Below are positions 10,986 to 21,629 of a stretch of DNA of 64,000 nucleotides, one piece after another. The notes under the pieces were generated by a model. It was given only the letters and a program-made list of their open reading frames with translations. It searched no databases and was not told where the DNA came from. The translations under genes were made by a program, and so were the position numbers. The stretch comes from Bidens hawaiensis (lineage: Eukaryota; Streptophyta; Magnoliopsida; Asterales; Asteraceae), in the NCBI GenBank assembly GCA_021521415.1, contig JAIQDT010001939.1, positions 62,001 to 126,000 on the forward strand, in the 5' to 3' direction. Each line of letters starts with the position of its first letter. Within the stretch, counting starts at the first letter, position 1.

Positions 10986-13188
10986 CTATTTTGACACTAA
11001 AATTGAAATTGATTCGCTATTTTCAGATCCGTTTCCTGACTTAACTCCTCTTCCTCCTGCCTCAGCCTCAGTCCTAATCTCATCCCTCTCAATGAAGAAA
11101 GCTGGCCGTTTGGGCTCAGGCAGATGCATATTTTCATTTGTAAGCATAGAAACAACTTCTGACATGGTAGGTCTGTCCATTGCATGGTCTTGAACACATA
11201 AGAGACCCACATGAATACATGTCATTACTTCCTTGGGAGTGCATGTATCTTCCAGTACTGGATCCATCAGCTCCAAACCTCTACCTTGGTTCCACAATTC
11301 CCATGCCTACATTTATAACTGAATGTCTGATCAATCTGTAATTTGTTTCAAATGATGAAAACCACACATACAAAGGATTAACTTACGAGTCCTAGAAGGT
11401 TGAGTGGGTGTTCTACATCATAGCTCACATGATTCATCTTGCTGCTTATAATCTCAAGCAACAAAACACCAAAACCATAGACATCTATCTTCGTTGAGAT
11501 GATACCATCTATCAGATACTCTGGAGGCATATACCCACTGGATATTAAATCAAGAGTTAATACATTATGTTATTAATGATATTTATATAACAACTGTCAC
11601 AAGATAACTTATGGACTCACCGTGTTCCAACGACTCTACTTGTATTTGCTTCTAACTCGTTGATCCCAAATAACTTAGCCATGCCAAAATCTGATATTTT
11701 TGGCTTCAGGTAATCATCTAACAAGATGTTACTGGCTTTTAGATCTCTATGTATTATCCTCAGTCTTGAAAACCTATGCAGATACAAAAGCCCTTGATCA
11801 ATACCATCAATGATTAGAAAGCGATGGTTCCAATCCAGTAATCCTTTCTTTGTTGGATCTGTTAATAAATGAGTGGCAGCAACCAAAATAGTAAGAACCA
11901 AGTTCGTATGAATAATGTACCGAGTGCTAGTTCTTACCAAATAGAAAGAAATCCAGGCTACTATTAGGCATATACTCATATACAAGGATTTGTTCCTGTT
12001 TTTCAACACAACACCCTATAAGCCGTACGAGATTAGTGTGTTGAAGTTTGGCAATGAGTTCTGTTTCATTCTTAAACTCCTTGACTCCTTGTCCAGAGGA
12101 TCTTGAAAGTCGTTTGACTGCAACCTCTTGCCCATCAACTAATTTTCCCTGTGAAAATGCATCACATGAAGTTTTAACCTCAAATCTTCTTTAGTAGAAG
12201 ACTTTCGTTGAAAGTTTACCTTATAAACTTCTCCAAAACCTCCTTTTCCTAGCTTGTTAGCACTTGAAAAATTGTTTGTGGCAGATGAGATGCTTTGAAA
12301 GGTGAAATAATGCAGCTCAGCGTTCACATTCTTATCCATTTGCATGTAAATGTAGAAGCGTCTCACATGTCTCATCTGAAGCTGCAACTGCTTCTTGATT
12401 TTCATCAACTGAACTTGCAACAGCTTCTTAACCATCATAGCAAATCCTGATATGTTAAAAAGGAAATACTTGTTAGATGGTTAAAAGTTAGAATTTCAGC
12501 TTTGGAAGTCATTATATGTACATGAAATAAGTTTTTAAGAGTTGTTGAAGCAGTTTTTTGTTTTGTCTTCTAGGAAATCCCCAAGGGGTAGCCTAAGTGG
12601 GCTTTTAGTTGAGCCCAGGTTCGAGTTCTTGTTGTGGAAGAGTTTCAGTCTTTATTATCACTATTACCAATGGGAACTTCAGATTTTAACTTGTTTGGCT
12701 TATGGTAACACTATTCTAGAAACTCATGCATCCAGCTTCTTTTAATTTGCATTAACTTAAGCAGTTACAGTCTTACAGAGGATACGTCCATCTGAACATA
12801 GTTATAATATCCTCTTTATACATTTTATTGAACTTGCTTGTTTACAATTTATAGGCCGAAATATCAACACGAAGAAATGTACCTTTTTGGAAGGTAAATT
12901 GGTCATTACATAGCTCTTCTTGATTTATCAAGTTCATGTAGAGCAAAATCACTAACATTGTCCGTTTTACTAGGTTGTTGAATGGAGTAAAAAAGCTGAG
13001 TTTGTTACCTTTAAGATCAATTCTTTTGTATACCCAATAGCATGATCGGAGCATAGCAAAAGATACAATCACGATAATCAACCCAATCATGATAATCAAC
13101 CGAATCCTCCTCCTCCTCTTCTTCTTCTCATCCTCCTCCTCCTCCTCCTCATACATCTCTATTGAGTATGGTGAAGATGAACTCTCTT
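10986..13188 (-). pseudogene. RLK copy C: transmembrane and Ser/Thr kinase exons, separated from the ectodomain
   Basis: Six exons (13188-13009, 12446-12220, 12148-11938, 11858-11621, 11537-11387, 11306-10986) share positions and phases with copy B exons 2-7, and all splice sites are GT-AG. The first encodes a Glu-rich then Arg-rich juxtamembrane run and a transmembrane helix (LIIMIGLIIVIVSFAML). The kinase is complete: GKGGFGEV glycine loop, AVKRL lysine, [12 protein letters not shown] catalytic loop, [15 protein letters not shown] activation-segment end, and the family tail SILVSK. The matching ectodomain exon is at 29150-30492. The about 16 kb between them is filled by Copia and other elements, and the ectodomain is broken, so a normal receptor is unlikely. 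A cryptic start could still yield a membrane kinase without ectodomain, because the kinase frame shows no lesion. Confidence 0.85.
12560..12670 (+). mobile_element. tRNA-derived SINE-like sequence in an RLK copy C intron
   Basis: An A-box-like TAGCCTAAGTGG and a B-box-like GGTTCGAGTTC lie about 35 bp apart, as in a Pol III tRNA-type promoter. A degraded relative (GGAGCCCCAGGTTCTAGTT) is at about 45660 in the corresponding intron of copy B, so the insertion may predate the duplication. No clear TSD or poly(A) tail was found. Confidence 0.45.
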
Positions 13189-13455
13189 CTGTTAATGCTC
13201 AGTATAAGAGATTAATACCTTATCAAATCAAGCTACACATTTAAAAAATAAAAACTTTGGCATATTAAAATAAATGTGAATATTGCATCTTTAAGCTTTG
13301 GACTCCTAATTTTTTTTATTTTTTTCACGTTGCTTCAAAATTGTAGTGTTCAAAAGTAATTATATAGACTCCAGCATTTGGTGATATGCTTGTTATTATT
13401 GGATGCTTTCAATTACAATAACAATAACTTCAGTTCCAACATTTATATGTTTACC

Positions 13456-13609
13456 TGTACAAATCTTATTCAATAAGGGTTGTTTGATGTATATTATTGA
13501 TAGAGATTATATAATACAAAGTTACAAAAATTACTCCTTCAATTAAGGAGTTTAACAAAAATACGAGACACACAATTAATTACATAATATTTGCTAATAT
13601 TATCTAATA
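13456..13609 (-). repeat. Copia 3' LTR
   Basis: Nearly identical to 25513-25666. The differences are scattered substitutions such as GTTTGATG versus GTTTAACG and a short change near ATTATTGATAG. Confidence 0.93.
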
Positions 13610-13629
13610 TCCCCCCCCCCCTCAATCTG

Positions 13630-15640
13630 CATGGTGGAGGACCGAGACGAAGCAAGGCGCGAAGATATTCGAACTGAGCGCGCGGAAGGCTTTTAGTAAA
13701 GATATCTGCCACGAAGATTGGTTGGAACAAATTTGGTATACAACTGACCAGAGGAGACAAGCTCTCTAATAAAGTGGTAATCAAGGTCAACATGCTTAGC
13801 TCTTTTTGTGTGAGACTGGATTCTGAGTCATAAACAGGGCACTCTTGTTATCATATCACATAAGAGAGTTGGTCGATCCGGAGGTAAGGCATGAAGCTCT
13901 CGAAGAAGATGGGTAACCCAGTCAATTTCAGCAGCCGTATTTTCCATAGCACGATATTCAGATTCACAACTAGATCTAGAGACAGTGGGCTAGCTGTTTC
14001 TTGGCGCTCCAGGAGACAAGGTTACCGCCAAGAAATATAGAATAACCATAAGTAGAACGACGAGTCTCTAAACACCGAGCCCAATCTGCATATGAATATC
14101 CTAAGATAGAGGGTGAACGTGGACGAGTGAAATGAAGACCAAATGATATTGTCCCTTTAACATAGCGAAGTACCCTTTTAACCGCCTGAAAGTGAATAAT
14201 AGTAGGAGCGTGAAGAAACTAACTCACCTGATTAACTGCATAAGATAGGTCGGGTCGAGTAATTGTCAAATACTGAAGTGCTCCGACGAGTGATCGATAG
14301 AGAGTTATATCCGAAAATGGTTGTCCATCGGACGTGAATGACTCATGAGGGCCAAGCGGGGTAGTGGCCGGTTTAGAGTCATATAATTCCGCCTCTTAAG
14401 AATATTGGTGGCATATTTCGTTTGAGACAAAAACAAACCATTTTCAGTATAGGCTACTTGGAGTCCAAGGAATTAGCTAAGGTTGCCCATATCCTTAATA
14501 GCAAATTCTTGATTGAGCCGACTAACAAAGGCATTGATTATTGTCTCGTTGTTGCCGGTGAGGATAAGATCATCCACATAGACAAGGAGATACATGATGC
14601 ATGAGTCCTATTGATAGATAAACAAAGAAGTATCGGCACGACTACAAACAAAACCGATAGTAAGGAGAAAGGTGCTTAACCGCTGAAACCAGGCACAGGG
14701 TGCCTGCTTTAATCCATACAAGGCCTTTGATAGTTTGCAAACATGATTCGGGAAATGTGGATTTGAAGAACCTAGCGGTTGTTCCATAAAGACAGTTTCT
14801 GTTAAGTTGCCATTCAGGAAGGCATTTTTAACATCCAATTGATGTAGGTGCCACTTGTTTAAAACAGCGAGAGAAAGGACTATGCTAACTGTGGATGCTT
14901 TAACAACTGGACTAAACGTGTATGAATAGTCAAGACCCGGAATCTGAGTAAAACTTTGTGCCACTTAGCGAGCTTTATATCGATCGATAGAGCCATCAGA
15001 TCTATATTTTATACGAAAGACCCATTTGGAACCCACAATATTTGAACCAAAAGGACGAGGCACAAGTGTCCAAGTATGATTATGATTTAAGGCTTCAAGT
15101 TCTTCATTCATGGCGGCCATCCAACGTGGACTTTTAGCAGTTGTTTTAAAAACCTTTGGGAATGTTCTCGGCAGAAAGAGCGATATGAAGTATGTGATCA
15201 GTGAGAGTAGCAAAGTCAGCTACATGCTTTGGTTTAAAAATACCATCCTTGACTCGAGTCATCATGGTATGAGTAGAAGTCATAGTGGACTGTTGCGGTT
15301 GAGATGATGGGGCATGTAATAGGCTGTGTACTGAATTAGTGGAGGCAGTAGCTGAGCTGGAATCAATATGAGGGCTAGTTGGGGGTGTAGGAGTTGGGTT
15401 GGGCAGTGGATAAGAAAGAACAGTGGATGGGCTGGTAGATTGGCTAGGTGAGCTGGGAGGTGTGGCAGATATTGGTGAGGCTGGTGTGGGCTGCGTAGCT
15501 GGGTTTTTCGAGGATTCAGAAGTAGGATGGCATAGGTGACAAGGAGAAGTGTTGCGCTTAGGTGATTGAGAAGGAGGTGTGTTGAGCTTGGAGGAAGTAG
15601 GCTGGATAATAGGCAAGTCATCAAGAAAGTTTGATAGGGT
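13630..15640 (-). pseudogene. Copia reverse transcriptase and RNase H region (degraded)
   Basis: RVT_2-type reverse transcriptase is recognisable in consecutive frames. These include WTLVPRPFGSNIVGSKWVFR, KYRSDGSIDRYKAR, DYSYTFSPVVKASTV, LHQLDVKNAFLNG and YGLKQAPCAWFQRL. The RNase H end VADIFTKSLPRAQFEYLR is near 13690. A Pro/Ser/Thr-rich linker (15200-15620) precedes RT, as is usual after Copia integrase. Frame breaks, including a stop before 14964, make it non-functional. Confidence 0.88.
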
Positions 15641-15828
15641 TAATGTTGACAGGGATGGAGAGGTTGCATTATTATCAAAGGGAAAGACTGACTCATTAAA
15701 TCGGGCATGTCTAGTGATGTAAATATGATATGTTGTTGGGTTAAGACAATGATACCCCTTGTATTGTGTACTATAACCAATAAAGACACAAGGTATGCTT
15801 CTTGGTGCAAGTTTGTGTGGAGAGTAAT

Positions 15829-16042
15829 ATAAATCACCTTTTATTTTACTATATTCTCAAGACCCTAATTATAGGAATTTTCGTACGATTGGTTGCCAAG
15901 TCGTACCCTAATAAATCACCTTCTAATTTTCGTACCCTAATTAGAGTAATCTCGTAAGTACGGAAAGACTTGGCAACCAATCGTACGAAAATTCCTATAA
16001 TTAGGGTCTTGAGAATATAGTAAAATAAAAGGTGATTTATTT
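15829..16042. repeat. Local inverted duplication inside the Copia integrase
   Basis: About 73 bp (15829-15902, ending GGTTGCCAAGTC) is repeated in inverse orientation at 15969-16041 (starting GACTTGGCAACC), with a spacer of about 65 bp. It would fold into a long hairpin and has destroyed the integrase C-terminal frame at this point. Confidence 0.85.
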
Positions 16043-16250
16043 CCCAATAAGGTCGTAGGATGACGATTTATAATAAAAGTGGCCGAGCAAAACGCATCCG
16101 TCCAATAAGAAGCAGGCACATGCGCATTAAAGAGTATTGAAAGACCCATTTCAACCACGTGGTGATGTTTTCGTTCCGCACGACCATTTTGCTCTGGCGT
16201 ATAAGGACATGAAATGCGATGAAACGTGCCATGTTCTTCAATATTTTACG
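15937..16250 (-). pseudogene. Copia integrase, C-terminal part (downstream of the solo-LTR insertion)
   Basis: On the minus strand the frame reads CPYTPEQNGRAERKHHHVVE, then MGLSILFNAHVPASYWTDAF, a typical Copia integrase core ending. It is cut from its N-terminal half at 23401 by the element at 16256-23395. The shared TSD AACGG sits at both edges. Confidence 0.85.
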
Positions 16251-18297
16251 AACGGTGTAATATCCTAAAAAATATAATGAATAAATAAATAAGGATCCAC
16301 ATCTTTTATTATGATGTGTGAATATAACTTTGAGGTTAAATAATAATACCTGCTCGTAACTATACGGTTAAATAAAAGGTATATTTTGAAACCTATATTA
16401 TAAATTTACTTTAAATAAAAGTTTAGATATTATAATAATTTGAGGGCTCAAAATAATAACTTTAGTAATGATCTCAGCCAAATAATACTCTCTCATAAAA
16501 GTAGTCAACATTGCATGGAAAGTTAAAATGGTAAACCAATAATAGACACAACCCCATTTGTTGTCAATATTGTACAATTCACAGTAATTGTCTTAATAAA
16601 CGTAAATTTTATACCATGTTCATTTCCTCTCATTACACCACCACCTGGCACTTCAAGAACCCTGCCACGTTTAATATTTTTGAATGATGAATCCACCTGT
16701 GAAGATGCATGAATGATGAATCACCATGTTATGTGAGCCACGTAGCAGAGTCTAAACCTCCCCAGGATATTATTGCTTGCCATTCTTCTACAACCTCCCT
16801 AAGATGATGCCTGACTACTATCTCTATATATATGTATGCTTTGTTTTTCTTTTCTTTGAGACTCTCGTTACATCACATACATAAAACTTTTGAGATTTTA
16901 ATTCATTAGTCAATATGAGAAACAATTAGGAAGCAATAGAAATGATAAGGCCGAGTGAGGGAGAAATAAAAGGGTAGTAGTGGTAAGTGGCGGTAATCTC
17001 AGTGGAGCTATGACGGCAAGTGCCGGAACTATCGCCAAGGGCTATCAAAGGTGGGCTAAGACGGTGATCCTTTGTGATGGTAAATATTGGCGATACTATG
17101 GTGACGACTACTACGTATGATGGCGTGACGAAGATGCTATGGCGGAGACACGGAGATTGTGGTAAAGTGATGGGTCTCGTGGTGGTGATCAATCGTGTGG
17201 CGGTTATAAGATGGGTCTGTGTATCCGGATTATTCTAACAAACTGGTATAAACCTTTTTTAATTATGAATTTAGTAAATCTATAGAATAGTTAATATTGA
17301 GTACCGGTCAAGTTTAACTCTTGATTATACATAATATAAATGTTAAAAATAAGCTTTATAATATTTATAGCAAAAGCCATCACGAAGACAATAATACAAA
17401 GATGTAAATAAAATAGACTGTCATAATACATAACAATTAGTTTGGTATCAAACTAATTGTTTGATATATATAAAAACATGTTTTATATATAAGATATAAG
17501 TTCATATGGATACACGTGGTTTACAAATAAGAAGATTATCTCAACGAAATGTGTTAATTGGTTAGTAGGTTATCTTAGTATTTAATGACTCGTGAGATGA
17601 CTTAGAGTATTATTGGTATATAATATTCAGGTATATCAACTCTGAGGACATTTTATAAAAATAAAAGACGTTACTAATTAACTAGAAGGCTTGGACTGCG
17701 GTAACATATAATAGGTGAGTTCTATGACCTTGCCCTTTTTTAATATTATTTTTGGGCTGAGATACATGCTCGTGAAATGGTTTTATAATAAAATTATAAG
17801 TTTCAATGACTTCGTTTTCTTAATCATTTTGAGACGAGATACACACAAACTTACATTGACTTTAAACATATTTAAAATAATTATTTATGTGGACCATATG
17901 CTTTCAAATCCTTTTTATCTTATATTCACTAAAGTTTGTTTAAAATTATAGAAAACATTTTCGTAAAAAAACATTATTTGAAATGGTTTTAATTGAACTA
18001 GAACGTTTATAGACAAACTTTGATTTTGTAATTTTAGAAACGTGTGCATACAAACAATTTGGAATGACTTGGCACAGTCATAAGGAAAAATGATTATATT
18101 TAATTGAAATGTTTTATGAGTGGTTTTATACCATGGGGCTTACGGGCCAGGAAACTCCATGTAAGACCTTAGGGGCATTGGAGGATGGTGATATGCCATA
18201 TACCTTCTGGTGATTAACTCCATGTACGGATAATTGGTGCATTGGAGGGTGGCTTCGTACCACGGGCCTGCGGGCTGGAAAACCTGCATGTAAGACT

Positions 18298-19512
18298 GAA
18301 AAAACACTAAGTGAACCCTGGACAGATTATAGATAATCTGGACAGATTATAGATAATCTGGGGGGTTAAGTAATGTTTCCCACGGATGAGATCTGACTGA
18401 GAAGGCTGTTCTTCAGGAGACCTGCAAAACAAACACCGTAAGCTCGTCACTGAGAAGGGGGGGGGGGGTTCCTCCTTGTGACCACCCTCCGGCGTGAGAA
18501 TCAGACTAGATTGCTCTGAATATAAGTGTATATTAAGAGATTGCTAGATAACTGGATATCAGATGATCTTACCATTCCAAGATGTTGGAGTACTTATAGC
18601 CGAAGGTAGGTTAGAAGGTATAGCCGGCTGAATAGTATTCCTGTTCTACCAACAGTGGACTATGCACAGGCCATACTGGTTGGTGGATAGGTTACGGCCA
18701 ACAGTAACTATGTCGGCTGCACTATTCCTCCAACTGCAGATTATGCACGTCCTACCTACTGTGGATTATACGCAGGCCATGCTGGTTGGTGAATAGGTTA
18801 CGGCCAACAGTAACACTATTTCACCAACTGTAGGCTGCGCATGCTCTACAGTAAGGGTTGGTGAGTAGGCAGCGGCTAATAGTGACAAACAGTACTAGAG
18901 GGTGCTCCTCCTCGTACTGTTGTCGGTGAGCTGTCACCCTGTGATTGGCTCATGGGCTGTTCTGGTCAGATTGTCTGTCCTATCCATACCTTGGTAGGTA
19001 TAGTACAGAAGATCTTTCAGAATCATACGGACTGGCTCATTTTGGCGGGATCGTTCCCGTCTTGCTCATTCCTTCGTGTGACTACTGAAGTATCTATTGT
19101 CTTGTGCGTGTAGCCCTGCTGTCTGCGGGTAGCCTTCCCTGATGGCTTGTATCCGCAACTGCGGGAACAGGCGGGGTACTTCACCATTGGGAGGCTTTCC
19201 CTGCGTGTACAGCTTGCGTACTGCGCGTAAGGTTCTCTGAGCATGGTGGGTCCTGCGGAAGCAGATGGCCTTTGCGCAGACGTCCCTGTTCAAGGTGAGT
19301 CTTGCGGGACCAACTGGGCTCTGCTGGGACCTACCTCTTCAAGTCCCCCCAGTCCAATGTTCTTCTCATGAATGTTTAATAAAGTGAGGTGAACTTTTGG
19401 ACTTTGAGCAAGGGGTTTTGAAAAGGCTTTTTAGTTTTAAGGTTCTCCGTGGGGATTCTTCCCGCGGGTTTCCTAGTGTCACTTTGCAAAAATTCCCGAT
19501 TTTTTTGCTTGA
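18298..19512 (-). repeat. Left inverted arm
   Basis: Inverse of 21630-22844. It contains a homopolymer run of 12 G (11 in the other arm). The TATA box equivalent to that of the right arm is altered by one base (TATAAGTA instead of TATAAATA, read outward). Confidence 0.93.
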
Positions 19513-19551
19513 CTGTTACCTCCGGAGAACCGACGACGACGGTGACCGGCG

Positions 19552-20736
19552 TCAAGAGACCGGCTCCATCGGGTTCATCCCCGCCACTTCTTCATTATCT
19601 GACTCGGTGTCAGATAGAAGCACCGGATCAGCTGTGGAGGCCACCTTCTCCTTCCCTTTCCCGCCGGTAGCCTTCTTCTTCCGCACTAGCGGAGGACCAT
19701 CTGCGGATTCCTCAGAAGAAGACAGGATGTAAGGAATTCCAGCAGCGGGTACAGCATTGAGGGGTTGAGGATAGAATATCGCCTTACCTGGCCGCCGGTG
19801 GCTCAGGATCTCTTGGCCCGGCGGATAGACCTCCACAAACCGATCCGCCATTTGTTCCAGGATGGGCAACTCGTTCTCGTCTAGAGCACGAGTACCCATC
19901 CGCGCGGGACCGTCAGCTTCCCGCGGGTACAGGAGCGACTCCAAGTTGTTCCCCTCTGAAAGAAAATAAACAGTTAGAAGATAAACTCGTATGAGCAAAG
20001 AGAAACGGAGCATACCGTAAGGGATAGAGTTCGAACCGTATTCGAGGACGATTGGAACCTTTTGCGCGTCAGCCTCTTTCCACACTCGGCTCATCCCCAA
20101 CATCACCATCCCGGACTCCGGAAACCGGAAAACCGGAGATTGGACCCGGGATATCTTTGCAAACCATTCCGCCTCCTGGTAGTTTGTGGCGTGGTGGCTC
20201 GGAATGGCTTGGCCATTTTTAAACTTCATGGCAATGGGGACGGCGCGAGCAGAAATGTAGAAGAACTCCCGCTTCCACGATCGGAGACTGCGCTCTGTCG
20301 CGCAAATCTTCAAACCCTTGATTCGGGTTGTCAGGGTGTACCACCCCTGGATGCACCTCAAAGTATAGAAGGTCATCAGGCGGTCCACGTAGGGTTCAAC
20401 ACCCAATATCCGGCACACCCACTCGAAGTGGCGAATCTTCGCGATCGCCATTGGGTGCAGCTCGGTCAGATGAACACCGTGCCTTTCGAGGACACGGTAA
20501 ACAAACTTTGTCAATGGGAACCTAAGGTTCCCATAAACAAAGAATGCAGCATATACCCCGATCTTGCCACTGGGGGCATCGTACACGGTCTGATGAGGTT
20601 CAGGAAACTCAGGCTCGAGAGGATCGAGCATGAACTTCCTAACAACATACCGGTACTGATCGCCGGGCAGAGCACACTGGCACTCACCAGCAGTACTCTT
20701 GTCATCGGCCGAAGACTCAAGATCACGAGAAGACAT
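19552..20736 (-). CDS. Putative gypsy-type transposon protein (Transposase_28-like domain)
   Basis: The ATG at 20736 (MSSRDLESSADDKSTAGE) is preferred over an in-frame upstream Met because it lies about 125 nt below a TATA box. The core (FPLTKFVYRVLERHGVHLTE, LHPMAIAKIRHFEWVCRILG, SLRSWKREFFYISARAVPIA) matches the plant domain named 'putative gypsy type transposon' (Transposase_28 family), whose biochemical role is unknown. A 60-nt GT-AG intron (20015-19956; GTATGC...TTTCAG) can be removed without changing frame, so both spliced and unspliced forms are open. The C-terminus is acidic with a basic patch (VRKKKATGGKGKEKV). Without the intron the protein is about 374 aa. No gag-pol follows; the frame ends 39 bp before the left arm. 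Confidence 0.78.
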   Translation of the reverse strand: MSSRDLESSADDKSTAGECQCALPGDQYRYVVRKFMLDPLEPEFPEPHQTVYDAPSGKIGVYAAFFVYGNLRFPLTKFVYRVLERHGVHLTELHPMAIAKIRHFEWVCRILGVEPYVDRLMTFYTLRCIQGWYTLTTRIKGLKICATERSLRSWKREFFYISARAVPIAMKFKNGQAIPSHHATNYQEAEWFAKISRVQSPVFRFPESGMVMLGMSRVWKEADAQKVPIVLEYGSNSIPYGMLRFSLLIRVYLLTVYFLSEGNNLESLLYPREADGPARMGTRALDENELPILEQMADRFVEVYPPGQEILSHRRPGKAIFYPQPLNAVPAAGIPYILSSSEESADGPPLVRKKKATGGKGKEKVASTADPVLLSDTESDNEEVAGMNPMEPVS

Positions 20737-20860
20737 TGTGCAGAAAAAAGAAAGCGATTTCGGGAAAATGCTAGCCTGAAAAGGGGAGTATTTGCCGGAA
20801 ATCGCTAAAGAAGAAGAAGAGAAGGGTGAAAGTGTGGATTGCAAACAGCCCTCTCCCCCT

Positions 20861-20867
20861 TTATATA
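20861..20867 (-). promoter_or_regulatory. TATA box of the Transposase_28-like gene
   Basis: TATATAA on the minus strand, followed by AGGGGGAGAGG and a pyrimidine-rich leader (CTTCTCTTCTTCTTC) up to the ATG at 20736. Spacing predicts transcription starting near 20835. Confidence 0.65.
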
Positions 20868-20877
20868 CTAATCGCAA

Positions 20878-21629
20878 TTAATGCGATGAATTTAATGCGG
20901 AGGAGAGAGAAATCGAAGGTGCAATGAAACTATGACACGTGGCATAAAGCAGGCTGGCAACAGCTGTTGACAGGACGTGTGCCAGTAATTTCGCGGCCAC
21001 GCGCCCGAAAAATCGCGCCCACGCGCCTGAAAAAGAGACTGGAATGACCATATAATGTCGCGTCACCATAACTTCCTGCACGTCCTGACACAGTCAGAAG
21101 AAACCGTCGCACGACGTTTCAGACGTTTGGACTGTTCCTATCTTTCTACCAACTCTTCGAATTTTGAAATTCAAAATTCAAAAAAGATTCAAAAGTAAGC
21201 GGGAAAACACCCCTTACCTTGGCAAACAAGTAACCATAAGACAGGTGCGGGTACAGTGTTAAGGCAAAACCCTTCACATACCTAGCACCCGCAGGGAATT
21301 GAAGCCAAGAATACCTTGGCAACCAAGTAACTATAAGACATGTGCGGGTACAGTGTTAAGGCAAAACCCTTCACATACCTAGCACCCGCAGAGAATTGAA
21401 ACCAAGAAGGATCTTCTAGGCAATGCTTGCGGATAGAGGAATAACATCCCCGCATAACGGGAACGTCGAGAATTATATTGTTTGAAACTCCGTAATGGAA
21501 TTGGTGGTCTTAGCATAATTGATCACTATGTTAAAAACCACCAGAACCTCATGGAGACTATATACAAGTGAGACTCAACGCTCCTGCCTTGCGAGAAGGT
21601 TACATACCTACCCGCATCATACCTAAAGA
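20878..21629. other. Upstream internal region of the inverted-arm element
   Basis: Non-coding. It holds a direct duplication of about 100 bp: CTAGCACCCGCAG(G/A)GAATTGAA and ACAGTGTTAAGGCAAAACCC recur at about 21250-21300 and 21340-21400. It also has GC-rich GCGCGTGG and CACGTGGC words near 20935-21030 that could be G-box-type promoter elements. No primer-binding site for a common tRNA is recognised next to the right arm. Confidence 0.5.

Noticed and set aside
941..13188. Idea that the copy A ectodomain and the kinase at 10986-13188 form one gene
   Set aside because: Both are on the minus strand with the kinase upstream of the ectodomain, the wrong order. The kinase instead pairs with the ectodomain at 29150-30492.
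15110..15307. Plus-strand frame inside the Copia RT region
   Set aside because: Antisense to recognisable Copia reverse-transcriptase coding sequence.
19023..19293. 73- and 75-codon frames in the left arm, identical to frames at 21849-22119
   Set aside because: The identity only reflects the duplicated arms. There is no known domain and two overlapping frames compete.
20062..20808. 248-codon plus-strand frame
   Set aside because: Antisense shadow of the Transposase_28-like gene, which has the domain match, promoter and intron on the minus strand.
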